DNA of 64,000 bases from Niabella aurantiaca DSM 17617. GTDB taxonomy: Bacteria; Bacteroidota; Bacteroidia; Chitinophagales; Chitinophagaceae. A program made the position numbers and the translations under genes. The stretch lies in the NCBI RefSeq assembly GCF_000374125.1, contig NZ_KB893645.1, positions 124,109 through 188,108 on the forward strand. The letters run 5' to 3'. This document shows, piece after piece, positions 16,573-25,270 of the stretch (the stretch's first letter is position 1; every line of letters starts with the position of its first letter). The notes beneath the pieces were generated by a model. That model was not told where the DNA came from and made no database searches. It was given only the letters and a program-made list of their open reading frames with translations.

Positions 16573-17913
16573 GTGAAAAAACTAATTACTACACTTAAGA
16601 ATATATGGAGCATTGAAGAGCTAAGGAGTAAAATTCTTTTCACTTTGTTGCTTGTCTTTATCTACCGGATCGGTAAATACATTCCTTTGCCCGGCATCAA
16701 CCCGGTAACCCTGGAGGCCCTGCAAAAGAATAACGCGCAGAACGGGATCCTGGACCTGATCAACACCTTTGCGGGAGGCGCTTTTGAGCAGGCCTCTATT
16801 TTTGCGTTGGGGGTTATGCCCTATATTACCGCTTCCATCTTTATGCAGCTGGCAACAGTACTGGTACCTTCGTTCCAGAAAATGCAGAAGGAAGGAGAGA
16901 GCGGACGTAAAAAGATCAACCAGATCACCCGCTACCTGACCGTACTGGTAACATTCGTGCAGGCATTTGCATACCTGGCCTACCTGCAGCAGACTTCCGG
17001 TCCGGCGATTATGGCCGCATACGGCAGCTTCTATTTTTCATTGACCACCGTGATCCTTTTGACCACCGGCACCCTGTTTGTAATGTGGCTCGGGGAAAAG
17101 ATCACCGATAAAGGCCTCGGAAACGGGGTTTCCCTGATCATTATGGTGGGGATCCTGGGACGTCTTCCGCAATCGATCGCGCAGGAATTGACCTTCCGCT
17201 CCACACGTACCGGCGACATCCTTATTTTTATCATCGAGATCGCCTTATTCATTGCCATCAACCTGGGTTGTATTGTATTGGTTCAGGGTGTACGGAAAGT
17301 ACCGGTAAATTATGCGAAACAGATCGTTGGGAACCGGCAGTTTGGCGGTGCCCGGCAATTTCTTCCGCTGAAAGTAAATGCTGCGGGGGTAATGCCCATC
17401 ATCTTTGCCCAGGCAATTATGTTTGTGCCCACCCTGTTTACCATGGGGAGCAAGAACGCGGATCTGGGAAGGATGTTTACCGATCATACCAATGGCTGGT
17501 ACATGCTGATTTACGCAGTAGTGGTGATCGGCTTTACCTTCCTTTACACGGCATTGATCTTTAATCCCAAGCAGATCTCCGACAACCTGAAGCAAAACAA
17601 TGGCTTTATCCCGGGTGTAAAACCAGGTCAGCCAACAACGGACTATATTGGTACCATCATGGACCGGATCACCTTCCCCGGAGCCGTTTTACTGGCATTG
17701 GTAGGTATTTTGCCGGGCGTGATCCAGAAGCTTTTTGGCATGACACAAGGGTTTGCTATGTTCTTTGGAGGTACTTCACTGCTGATCAACGTAGCGGTTA
17801 TCCTGGATACGCTGCAGCAGGTAGAAACCCATCTGATGATGCGTCAGTATGATGGCCTTATGAAGAGTGGCCGCATCCAGGGACGCCAGAGCTCTTCAGC
17901 TATTCAGATTTAA
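16573..17913 (+). CDS. secY: Protein translocase subunit SecY
   Basis: 446 aa, the channel of the Sec translocon, with about ten hydrophobic segments. Recognisable blocks: RIGKYIPLPGINP near 33-45, NTFAGGAFEQASIFALGVMPYI (64-85, cut), GEKITDKGLGNGVSLIIMVGI and the cytoplasmic loop FIPGVKPGQPT. The start is a GTG (16573); no ATG fits better with the family N-terminus. It is preceded by a terminator-like hairpin and followed by the map promoter. Confidence 0.95.
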   Translation: MKKLITTLKNIWSIEELRSKILFTLLLVFIYRIGKYIPLPGINPVTLEALQKNNAQNGILDLINTFAGGAFEQASIFALGVMPYITASIFMQLATVLVPSFQKMQKEGESGRKKINQITRYLTVLVTFVQAFAYLAYLQQTSGPAIMAAYGSFYFSLTTVILLTTGTLFVMWLGEKITDKGLGNGVSLIIMVGILGRLPQSIAQELTFRSTRTGDILIFIIEIALFIAINLGCIVLVQGVRKVPVNYAKQIVGNRQFGGARQFLPLKVNAAGVMPIIFAQAIMFVPTLFTMGSKNADLGRMFTDHTNGWYMLIYAVVVIGFTFLYTALIFNPKQISDNLKQNNGFIPGVKPGQPTTDYIGTIMDRITFPGAVLLALVGILPGVIQKLFGMTQGFAMFFGGTSLLINVAVILDTLQQVETHLMMRQYDGLMKSGRIQGRQSSSAIQI

Positions 17914-17932
17914 TTCGTTATAAGAAATTCAA

Positions 17933-17972
17933 TAACTTTGCAGTCCCGCAACGCAAGTTGCGGGGCTTTTTT
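17933..17972 (+). promoter_or_regulatory. Promoter plus GNRA hairpin and T6 between secY and map
   Basis: TAACTTTG (17933-17940) is a -7 box. From 17945 the sequence reads CCCGCAAC, loop GCAA, GTTGCGGG (8 perfect pairs, GNRA tetraloop), then GC and six T. The hairpin can act as the secY terminator and, read from the adjacent promoter, as the very 5' end of the map transcript. Confidence 0.6.
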
Positions 17973-17982
17973 AATGAATATT

Positions 17983-18792
17983 ATGGTAAAAATCAAATCG
18001 GACGAACAGGTGGAACTGATGCGCAGGAGCGCGTTGCTGGTAAGTAAAACGCTAACGGAGATCGCAAAGATTCTGAAGCCCGGTGTTGCAACACTGAGCC
18101 TGGACAGGATGATCGGTGAGTTCATAGCTGATCATAATGCGGTCCCTTCTTTTCTGAACTACAACGGGTACCCGTTCAATTCCTGTATCTCAGTAAATGA
18201 CGTGGTGGTGCATGGTTTTCCGAACAAGTCCGTTTTGAAGCAGGGCGACATCGTTTCCATCGATGTAGGTGTGATCCTGGATAAATGGCATGGTGACCAT
18301 GCTTACACCTTTGCAATCGGAGAGCCCGCTCCCGAAGTGCAGCAGCTGATCGCTGTTACAAAAGCCTCCTTATACAAGGGTATTGAAAAGGCCACCACAG
18401 GGCACCGGATCGGCGATATTGGTTTCGCCATTCAGCATTATACCGAAAAGGAGCGCGGCTATGGCGTGGTAAGGGAGCTGGTCGGGCATGGACTGGGACA
18501 GCGGATGCATGAAGATCCGCAGGTTCCCAATTATGGAAAAAGAGGCACCGGCATGAAGCTCCAGAGCGGAATGGTGCTGGCCATAGAACCGATGATCAAC
18601 CTGGGGAAAAAAGAAGTATTTACGGAAGACGACGGCTGGACGGTGCGCACAAAGGATGGAAGCCCCTCGGTGCATTTTGAACATGATGTATGCATCCGGC
18701 CAGGGAAAGCCGATGTACTCTCCAACTATGCAACTATAGAGGAAGCAGAAAAACAAAACCCGGAGTTGTTTGTGTGCAGGCTGAATTCCTGA
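17983..18792 (+). CDS. map: Methionine aminopeptidase, type I
   Basis: 269 aa from the ATG at 17983; a second ATG at 17974 adds three residues and cannot be excluded. All metal ligands are seen: D94, D105 (IDVGVILDKWHGDHAYTF), H169 (GHGLG), E202 (AIEPM) and E233 (VHFEHDV), plus substrate His77. It removes the N-terminal Met after deformylation. In many Bacteroidota infA and rpmJ follow; here the next gene is ugd. Confidence 0.95.
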   Translation: MVKIKSDEQVELMRRSALLVSKTLTEIAKILKPGVATLSLDRMIGEFIADHNAVPSFLNYNGYPFNSCISVNDVVVHGFPNKSVLKQGDIVSIDVGVILDKWHGDHAYTFAIGEPAPEVQQLIAVTKASLYKGIEKATTGHRIGDIGFAIQHYTEKERGYGVVRELVGHGLGQRMHEDPQVPNYGKRGTGMKLQSGMVLAIEPMINLGKKEVFTEDDGWTVRTKDGSPSVHFEHDVCIRPGKADVLSNYATIEEAEKQNPELFVCRLNS

Positions 18793-18845
18793 TTTTTCTT
18801 GGAAAAAACAACGGGAAGCACTTTCTCCGGTCTTAATAGAAATAT

Positions 18846-20159
18846 ATGAAAATAGCGGTTATTGGCACAGGATACGTAGGACTTGTGACAGGCACCTGTT
18901 TTGCTGAAACGGGCAACCAGGTGATCTGTGTGGATGTGGACAGGGAAAAGATCGCAGCCCTGCAAAAGGGTATTACCCCCATCTATGAACCAGGGCTGGA
19001 AGTGTTGCTGACCCGGAATATCAAAGAACAGCGGATCGCATTTACCGATGACCTGGAAACGGCCGCAAAAGAAGCGCTGGTGATCTTCCTGGCCCTGCCT
19101 ACGCCTTCCGGCGAAGATGGGGCTGCAGATCTCAGATATGTGCTGCAGGTAGCAGAACGGCTTTCCGGGCTTATTACTTCTTATAAGGTGATCGTGAACA
19201 AAAGCACGGTGCCTGTGGGAACCGCCGAAAAAGTGAGCGCTATCCTGTCGGAAAAGCTGTCCCGGGGGTTGTTTGATGTGGTCTCCAATCCCGAATTTTT
19301 AAGAGAGGGCGTTGCCGTGGACGATTTCCTGAAACCCGAAAGGGTGGTAGTGGGCGCGGGATCGGAGCGGGCCATTAAGATCATGACCGATCTGTACAGC
19401 CCCTTTGTGCGGCAGGGAAACCCGATCTATTTTATGGATGCCCGTAGTGCCGAAATGACCAAATATGCCGCCAATTCGTTCCTGGCGATGAAGATCTCCT
19501 TTATGAACGAGATCGCCAACCTGTGCGAGCGCACCGGCGCCAATGTGGATTGGGTACGTATCGGGATCGGCAGTGATCAGCGTATTGGAAAGCGCTTTCT
19601 TTTTCCGGGCATCGGCTACGGTGGAAGCTGTTTTCCGAAAGATGTGCTGGCTCTGAACCTTACCGCGCAGGAGCACGATTATGAGTTTCAGCTGCTGCAA
19701 TCGGTCCTTACGGTAAACGCGCTTCAAAAACGAAGGATCGTTCAGAAGCTGAACCGGTATTTTAAGGAGCAGCTGAAAGACAGGCAATTTGCCATATGGG
19801 GGTTGGCTTTTAAGCCGGAAACGGACGACATCCGGGATGCACCATCCATTGAGATCATCCGTGAGTTGTTAACGGCCGGTGCTACGGTAACGGTGTACGA
19901 TCCCGTAGCGATCGAAAATGTCCGCAAGGTGTTTGGCGACCAACTGATCTATTCCGATGGCCAGTATGAGGCATTAAAGGATGCGGATGCCCTGCTTATT
20001 TTAACGGAATGGAGCGCATTCCGGAACCCTGATTTTGAAAAAATTAAGAACAACCTGAAGGCACCTGTCATTTTTGACGGAAGAAATGTGTATTCACTGG
20101 AGAAGATGAAAGAGCTCGGGTTTCATTATGAGAGCATCGGCCGCAGCGATGTGCATTGA
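18846..20159 (+). CDS. ugd: UDP-glucose 6-dehydrogenase
   Basis: 437 aa. Oxidises UDP-glucose to UDP-glucuronate with NAD. Rossmann motif IGTGYVGLVTG (6-16), LPTPSGEDGAADL (84-96), active-site block GYGGSCFPKD (257-266, nucleophile Cys262) and substrate Lys206/Asn210 in EMTKYAANSFLA. Supplies precursors for surface polysaccharides. It lies alone after map and meets the FAD oxidoreductase head-on. Confidence 0.93.
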   Translation: MKIAVIGTGYVGLVTGTCFAETGNQVICVDVDREKIAALQKGITPIYEPGLEVLLTRNIKEQRIAFTDDLETAAKEALVIFLALPTPSGEDGAADLRYVLQVAERLSGLITSYKVIVNKSTVPVGTAEKVSAILSEKLSRGLFDVVSNPEFLREGVAVDDFLKPERVVVGAGSERAIKIMTDLYSPFVRQGNPIYFMDARSAEMTKYAANSFLAMKISFMNEIANLCERTGANVDWVRIGIGSDQRIGKRFLFPGIGYGGSCFPKDVLALNLTAQEHDYEFQLLQSVLTVNALQKRRIVQKLNRYFKEQLKDRQFAIWGLAFKPETDDIRDAPSIEIIRELLTAGATVTVYDPVAIENVRKVFGDQLIYSDGQYEALKDADALLILTEWSAFRNPDFEKIKNNLKAPVIFDGRNVYSLEKMKELGFHYESIGRSDVH

Positions 20160-20183
20160 CCGGCCGGTCTCTTCATTAGATGG

Positions 20184-21386
20184 TTAACGGCCAAACCGGT
20201 ACAACTCCAGCAGGGGGTCCGGCTCATTGCGGAGCAGTTTTAAGATCAGCTCCATCCCCTGAACCGAAAAGGTAATTCCGTTGCCGCCAAATCCCAATAC
20301 GAAAAAAGCGCCCGGGTATTTTTCATGCCGCCCGATATAGGGCAGGCCATCCCGGGTAGCCCCAAAGCATCCTGCCCATGAAAAGTCATCAATGAACTGG
20401 ACGCCGGGTATGGTCCGGTTGAGCTTTTTTATCAGCTGGGTTGTCTTTTTCTCCTTGACCCGTTGCCTGAAAGTGCCGGAATTGAACGGGCTGTCTGCTC
20501 CGCCCACCAATAGCCTTCCGTCGTCCGTGGATCGTAAATACAGGTAGGGCGCTTCGGTATTCCACGCCACCAGCTCCCGAAGGGCTTCGGGCATCGGAGT
20601 ATTTGTTTCACTAACACAGGCGAATGTGCTGAACAGGTTGGCCGTCTTTTCCGGGAACATGGATACGGTTTCAAAACCGGAGCAAAAAACGATCCTCCTG
20701 CAGGAAGCCATCACATCGCCCTCCAGCTGAAGGGATACACCTGCAGGCGCATAGCTGATCTTTTTGATGGCTGTCTGGTCAAATACTTTGAGTCCCCTTG
20801 CTATATTTTTTTGGATGAGCTCGTGGGTGAATTGATAGGCGTCCATGCTGGCCGCTTTTGCAGAACGGATGCCCCCATGCGTGCTCATCCCGTAGCGCCG
20901 ATCAATGGCCCCGGCGGAAAGCCATTCCACGCCCAGCTGGTACCGGCTCCGCACTTCATACTCCTCTTTCAGCCACCGGGCAGCTTTGCTGTTATGCGCA
21001 AAATAGAGCGATTGCTTTGGCTCAAAACCGCATTCGATCGCCTCCTGGTTTACCAGCTCCCCAAGCCGGTCAATGGCTTTGATGCCGGCGGTATAGCAAA
21101 GGGCCGCCTCCGGTGCTCCGATCTGTTCTGCCAGTTTATAAAGCGGTACATCAATTTCGTACTGGAGTACGGAGGTAGTGGCGGCCGTGCTTCCCTGGCC
21201 AATATCCCTCTTATCAAGCAGGGTTACCTCGTACCCGGCATCCAACAGCGCATGGCTGATCAGCGCGCCTGTGATTCCGCCACCGATCACAATGATCTCG
21301 GAATCCAGGTTTTGCTGCAGGGACGGGTAGCTGTAAAGCAGCCCGTTCTTGATCAGCCAAAAAGATTCGAATGTTCTTAAACGCAT
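20184..21386 (-). CDS. FAD-dependent oxidoreductase, DadA/glycine-oxidase type
   Basis: 400 aa from the ATG at 21386; longer in-frame starts exist but the upstream part is basic and unlike the family. Dinucleotide motif IIVIGGGITGALISHALLDAGY (31-52, cut) with Asp/Lys after the next strand (TLLDKRD), GSTAATTSVLQYE, and the C-terminal FAD block GLPYIGRH then FVLGFGGNGITFSV. This fits DAO-fold amine/amino-acid oxidases. Substrate not deducible. Convergent with ugd, divergent from the helicase gene. Confidence 0.8.
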   Translation of the reverse strand: MRLRTFESFWLIKNGLLYSYPSLQQNLDSEIIVIGGGITGALISHALLDAGYEVTLLDKRDIGQGSTAATTSVLQYEIDVPLYKLAEQIGAPEAALCYTAGIKAIDRLGELVNQEAIECGFEPKQSLYFAHNSKAARWLKEEYEVRSRYQLGVEWLSAGAIDRRYGMSTHGGIRSAKAASMDAYQFTHELIQKNIARGLKVFDQTAIKKISYAPAGVSLQLEGDVMASCRRIVFCSGFETVSMFPEKTANLFSTFACVSETNTPMPEALRELVAWNTEAPYLYLRSTDDGRLLVGGADSPFNSGTFRQRVKEKKTTQLIKKLNRTIPGVQFIDDFSWAGCFGATRDGLPYIGRHEKYPGAFFVLGFGGNGITFSVQGMELILKLLRNEPDPLLELYRFGR

Positions 21387-21461
21387 TTTTCTAAGTAATT
21401 TTACCTGTTTCGTCCTCAATTTAAGACGAATTCGAGGCACTTACTACAAAAACATCATGGT

Positions 21462-23936
21462 GTGGCGCGTTTTGAAAGATCGGTGGGGTATCAGATAATT
21501 GATGAGTGGATGCAACGCGCGTCCAGGCGCCCTTTTCATTTTCAGAAGGAAACCTGGAAAAGGTTTGCAGAAGGGTATTCCGGCCTGGTGATCGCACCAA
21601 CTGGTTTTGGCAAAACGTTTTCCGTGTTCCTGGCCCTGGTGATCCACTATTTAAACGATCCCGGTTCCTATGGCAACGGGCTGAAACTATTGTGGGTAAC
21701 ACCCCTGAGATCGCTGGCCAAAGACCTGGGAAGGGCCATGAAGACCGCATTGGAGGAGATCGGACTGGATTGGGAGGTAGGAGTGCGGAATGGCGATACC
21801 CCGGTGGCCGAGCGCCAGCGGCAGAAAAAGAAAATGCCCGAAGTGCTGATCATTACCCCGGAGAGCCTGCATCTGTTGTTTGCCCAAAAAAATAATACGG
21901 CTCTTTTTAAGTCCCTGCAATGCATTGTGGTGGATGAATGGCACGAGCTGCTGGGAAGCAAAAGGGGGGTATTGACCGAGCTGGCCATTGCCCGCTTAAA
22001 GGGAATTGCTCCTGGCATGCGGGTGTGGGGTATTTCGGCAACGATCGGGAATGTGGACGAAGCGCTGGCGGTGTTGCTGCCGCATGCATCGGGCCGGCGG
22101 ATCCGGATACAGGCAAAGGAGCAAAAGAAAACGTCCATCCTGTCCATCATACCGGACCATATTGAGGAGTTGCCCTGGGCCGGGCACCTGGGTACCCGGT
22201 TGGCAAAGCGCCTGCTACCGGTGATCCAGGAAAGCAATACCACCCTGATCTTTACCAATACGCGCGGTCAGTCGGAGCTCTGGTACCAGGTGCTGCTGAG
22301 CGCAGCACCGGACCTGGCAGGGCAACTAGCCCTGCACCATGGTTCTGTGGATGCCGCATTGCGCGCCTGGATCGAGGAACGGTTGCATACCGGTCAGCTG
22401 AAAGTGGTGATCTGTACATCGTCGCTCGATCTCGGGGTCGATTTTAAACCGGTGGATACCGTTATACAGATCGGTTCGCCAAAGGGTGTAGCCCGGTTTT
22501 TACAACGGGCGGGGCGCAGCGGGCATTCGCCGTTTGAAACTTCCCGGATCTATTTTTTGCCCACGCATTCGCTGGAGCTGGTAGAAGCTGCAGCGCTGAA
22601 GGAAGCCGCAAAGGAAAAGATCATCGAGGACCGCGTGCCGCTGGTGCTTGCGTTTGATGTGCTGGTACAATACCTGGTAACGCTGGCCGTGGGTGAGGGC
22701 TTCCGGGAAGAAGCGCTGTTTGAAGAAGTAAAACAAACCTACTGTTTCCACCTGCTGAAGCCGGAAGAATGGCAATGGCTGCTGCGGTTCGTGACCTGGG
22801 GCGGTGACGTGCTGCATGCTTACGACGAATTCCAGAAAGTGGTCATAGAGGAGGGCCTTTACCGGGTAAAAAGCCGGAAGATCGCGATGATGCACCGGAT
22901 GAACCTGGGTGTGATCGTCAGCGACCCCATGCTGAAAGTGAAGTATTTGTCGGGGGGGTATATTGGAATGGTGGAGGAATATTTTGTTGCCCGGTTGCTG
23001 CCGGGCGACACCTTCGGCCTGGCCGGAAAAGTGGTGGAGTTCGTGATGATCAAAGAGATGACGGTACTGGTGCGGCATAGCAAGGCGAAGCGGGCGATCA
23101 CCCCCAGCTGGATGGGCGGGCGGCTGCCGCTTTCTTCCAACCTCAGTGCCTTATTGCGGCACAAGTACACGGATGCATTGAACCCCGGTACCCACGACAA
23201 AGAGTTGAAAGCGTTATATCCTTTATTTGTACAGCAGCAGCAGGTATCCCATGTACCGGCGGAAGACGAATTCCTGATCGAGTTGATCGAAACAAAGGAC
23301 GGCCATCATATCTATATGTACCCCTTTGAAGGACGGCTGGTGCATGAAGTGATGGCGGCACTGGTAGCCTATCGCTTTAGCAGGATCCGGCCCATCACCT
23401 TTTCCATGGCGATGAATGATTATGGCTTTGAGCTGCTGAGCGATCAGCAACTGGAATTTACCCCGGAGCAACTGAAAACGATCTTTTCAACCGAAAACCT
23501 GACGGCAGATATCAGCAAAAGCATTAACGCAGCAGAGATGGCGGGCCGTAAATTCAGGGATATTTCGGTTATAGCGGGCCTGGTAATGCGCAACTATGCC
23601 GGGCATTTAAAAAACAATAAAAACCTTCAGTCGTCTTCGGGCCTGATCTTCCGGATCTTTGAGCAATATGATCCGCAGAACCTTTTGTTGCGGCAGGCAT
23701 TTGATGAAGTGTTTTATCAGCAGCTGGAAGAACCGCGGCTGATGGCTGCCCTGCAGCGTATACTCAGAAGCAAAATAGTGATCATCCGGGCCGGGGCGTT
23801 TACACCACTGAGTTTTCCGATAAAGGTGGACAGCCTCCGTCAGAATTTAAGCAGCGAAGAGCTGGACACGAAGATCCGGCGGATGCAGGAAGAGGCCCAA
23901 CATAAAACAAGGAGAAAAGATGCCGGGAACAAATAG
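21462..23936 (+). CDS. Ligase-associated DNA damage response DEXH-box helicase (Lhr type)
   Basis: 824 aa superfamily-2 helicase. Motifs: Q28, Walker A APTGFGKT (45-52), DEWH (158-161), SAT (192-194), motif VI QRAGRSGH (about 345-352). The long C-terminal part matches the Lhr winged-helix/beta-barrel organisation. The family was defined by neighbourhood with an ATP-dependent DNA ligase, a beta-lactamase-fold exonuclease and PdeM. Only PdeM is next to it here. Start is GTG at 21462; the ATG at 21457 is out of frame. Next gene overlaps by 17 bases. Confidence 0.88.
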   Translation: MARFERSVGYQIIDEWMQRASRRPFHFQKETWKRFAEGYSGLVIAPTGFGKTFSVFLALVIHYLNDPGSYGNGLKLLWVTPLRSLAKDLGRAMKTALEEIGLDWEVGVRNGDTPVAERQRQKKKMPEVLIITPESLHLLFAQKNNTALFKSLQCIVVDEWHELLGSKRGVLTELAIARLKGIAPGMRVWGISATIGNVDEALAVLLPHASGRRIRIQAKEQKKTSILSIIPDHIEELPWAGHLGTRLAKRLLPVIQESNTTLIFTNTRGQSELWYQVLLSAAPDLAGQLALHHGSVDAALRAWIEERLHTGQLKVVICTSSLDLGVDFKPVDTVIQIGSPKGVARFLQRAGRSGHSPFETSRIYFLPTHSLELVEAAALKEAAKEKIIEDRVPLVLAFDVLVQYLVTLAVGEGFREEALFEEVKQTYCFHLLKPEEWQWLLRFVTWGGDVLHAYDEFQKVVIEEGLYRVKSRKIAMMHRMNLGVIVSDPMLKVKYLSGGYIGMVEEYFVARLLPGDTFGLAGKVVEFVMIKEMTVLVRHSKAKRAITPSWMGGRLPLSSNLSALLRHKYTDALNPGTHDKELKALYPLFVQQQQVSHVPAEDEFLIELIETKDGHHIYMYPFEGRLVHEVMAALVAYRFSRIRPITFSMAMNDYGFELLSDQQLEFTPEQLKTIFSTENLTADISKSINAAEMAGRKFRDISVIAGLVMRNYAGHLKNNKNLQSSSGLIFRIFEQYDPQNLLLRQAFDEVFYQQLEEPRLMAALQRILRSKIVIIRAGAFTPLSFPIKVDSLRQNLSSEELDTKIRRMQEEAQHKTRRKDAGNK

Positions 23937-24576
23937 TGTGGAAATCGTTTACAGGGATGAATTGCTGATCCTTTCTGCCGCAAGAGCGGTTTACTGGCCT
24001 GCTCAGAAAATGCTGGTGCTGGCAGACCTGCATCTTGGAAAAACCGGTTATTTCCGTTCGCATGGCATCCCCGTTTCTACCGGGGTAACGCAGGATGACC
24101 TGCAGCGCCTGGCGGAACTGATTGAACAGTTTAAGCCGGAGCAGGTACTGGTGGCCGGCGACTTGTTTCATCACCGGTTTAATAAGGATATCCTGTTTTT
24201 TAAAGACTGGCGGCAATCCTACAAGGCATTACAGTTTGTGCTGGTACCCGGTAATCATGACCGGCATATGGATATGGACTACGGAGCGCTGGCAGTACAG
24301 GTTACCGGTCCGGAATATTTTCAGACCCCGTTCCGTTTTATACACGCCGCGGAGACGGTATGTAAAGAGTGGATCACGATCTCCGGGCACATACATCCGG
24401 GCTATACGATCAGCGGAAAAGCCCGGCAATCGCTTTGCCTGCCTTGCTTTGTGCATGGGCCCGATCATTTGCTGTTACCTGCCTTCAGCGCTTTTACCGG
24501 CTTATGCACATCGTTCAATAAGGAAAATAATCCCCGTTTTTTTGTGATAAGCGATGAAAAGATCTTCCGGTTTTAA
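23920..24576 (+). CDS. pdeM: Ligase-associated metallophosphoesterase PdeM
   Basis: 218 aa calcineurin-like phosphoesterase. Metal and catalytic motifs: ADLHLGKTGYF (35-45), GDLFHH (80-85), GNHDRH (111-116) and GHIHPGY further on. The start overlaps the helicase end by 17 bases, so the pair is translationally coupled. Predicted nuclease or phosphodiesterase step of the same DNA repair pathway. Family assignment is strong; biochemical role is inferred from family. Confidence 0.88.
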   Translation: MPGTNSVEIVYRDELLILSAARAVYWPAQKMLVLADLHLGKTGYFRSHGIPVSTGVTQDDLQRLAELIEQFKPEQVLVAGDLFHHRFNKDILFFKDWRQSYKALQFVLVPGNHDRHMDMDYGALAVQVTGPEYFQTPFRFIHAAETVCKEWITISGHIHPGYTISGKARQSLCLPCFVHGPDHLLLPAFSAFTGLCTSFNKENNPRFFVISDEKIFRF

Positions 24577-24637
24577 CAGCGGTAGCCTGGGTGTTTGGCA
24601 TCATATTTTGTCTTATTTATAGAAAACAGGAGGTGTT

Positions 24638-24808
24638 ATGGGTGTAAAAAAGCATAAGACGGCAAATCCGATCGATAAAAAAAAGGAAGTGGAGCAAAGC
24701 AATGATCCGAAGATCACACAGGATCTGCCTGGTTTTCCGCATCATCCCTCTTCAGAAGAAGATCTGAAAAGAAAACACGAAAAGGATGTGAAAAGGAAAA
24801 AGGATTAG
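24638..24808 (+). CDS. Small Lys-rich protein, 56 aa, with a strong Shine-Dalgarno
   Basis: Begins MGVKKHKTANPIDKKKEVEQ and ends KRKHEKDVKRKKD; almost a third of residues are Lys or Arg, with a PGFPHHPSSEED middle. No signal peptide or known fold. The start is preceded by ACAGGAGGTGTT, a full AGGAGGT anti-16S match rare in this window, which is the main evidence for translation. Similar small charged proteins occur near stress genes in Bacteroidota, but I cannot name a family. Confidence 0.6.
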   Translation: MGVKKHKTANPIDKKKEVEQSNDPKITQDLPGFPHHPSSEEDLKRKHEKDVKRKKD

Positions 24809-24841
24809 CCGGCTGTTCCGTTGATCGCGTGCGGAAATATT

Positions 24842-25231
24842 CTATTCAAACAATTCCTGGTCGTTCCGTTCATCCATCGGGATCTTTTTGATAAAATCGT
24901 CAAACTCGGGGCCTTCATGGCTGCTGTACGGGCCATAAACATCCAGGATATAACCGTGGTTACCCTCCTGGTCCTTTGTTACATAGAGTACCGTATTGTT
25001 ATCCGGATCCGATTCGTCTTCAAAACGGAAGGTTTTAATGATCAGGAGGTCTTCGGGTTGGTATACGAGGCGGTGCTTTTCTGAAACCATCTGCTTCCGG
25101 TCGTTCATCGTGATTTCCTGATCAATATCTTTTTGCTTCAGTTTTTCCAACACCTGGGTAAGTGTGGTCATTTCTGTTTTTTGTTGCATAATATAGCGGT
25201 TTAGGATGTCAGAAATCTTATTCTCTTCCAT
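24842..25231 (-). CDS. Hypothetical acidic protein, 129 aa
   Basis: Starts MEENKISDILNRYIMQQKTE, with a helical, probably coiled N-terminal half (residues 1-45) and a beta-type second half (LLIIKTFRFEDESDPD, NTVLYVTKDQEGNHGYILDVYG). No signal peptide or membrane segment; likely cytoplasmic. I do not recognise the family. It is followed on the same strand, upstream in transcription, by the secreted Ig-like protein gene at 25271. Confidence 0.65.
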   Translation of the reverse strand: MEENKISDILNRYIMQQKTEMTTLTQVLEKLKQKDIDQEITMNDRKQMVSEKHRLVYQPEDLLIIKTFRFEDESDPDNNTVLYVTKDQEGNHGYILDVYGPYSSHEGPEFDDFIKKIPMDERNDQELFE

Positions 25232-25270
25232 TCTAAAACAGAAACTGCGCCAAAAAGGATGAAGAAAGCG

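Noticed and set aside
20157-20168. GACCGGCCGGTC palindrome at the end of ugd
   Set aside because: Overlaps the stop codon and lacks a T-run; a 12-mer palindrome in GC-rich coding sequence is weak evidence for a terminator.
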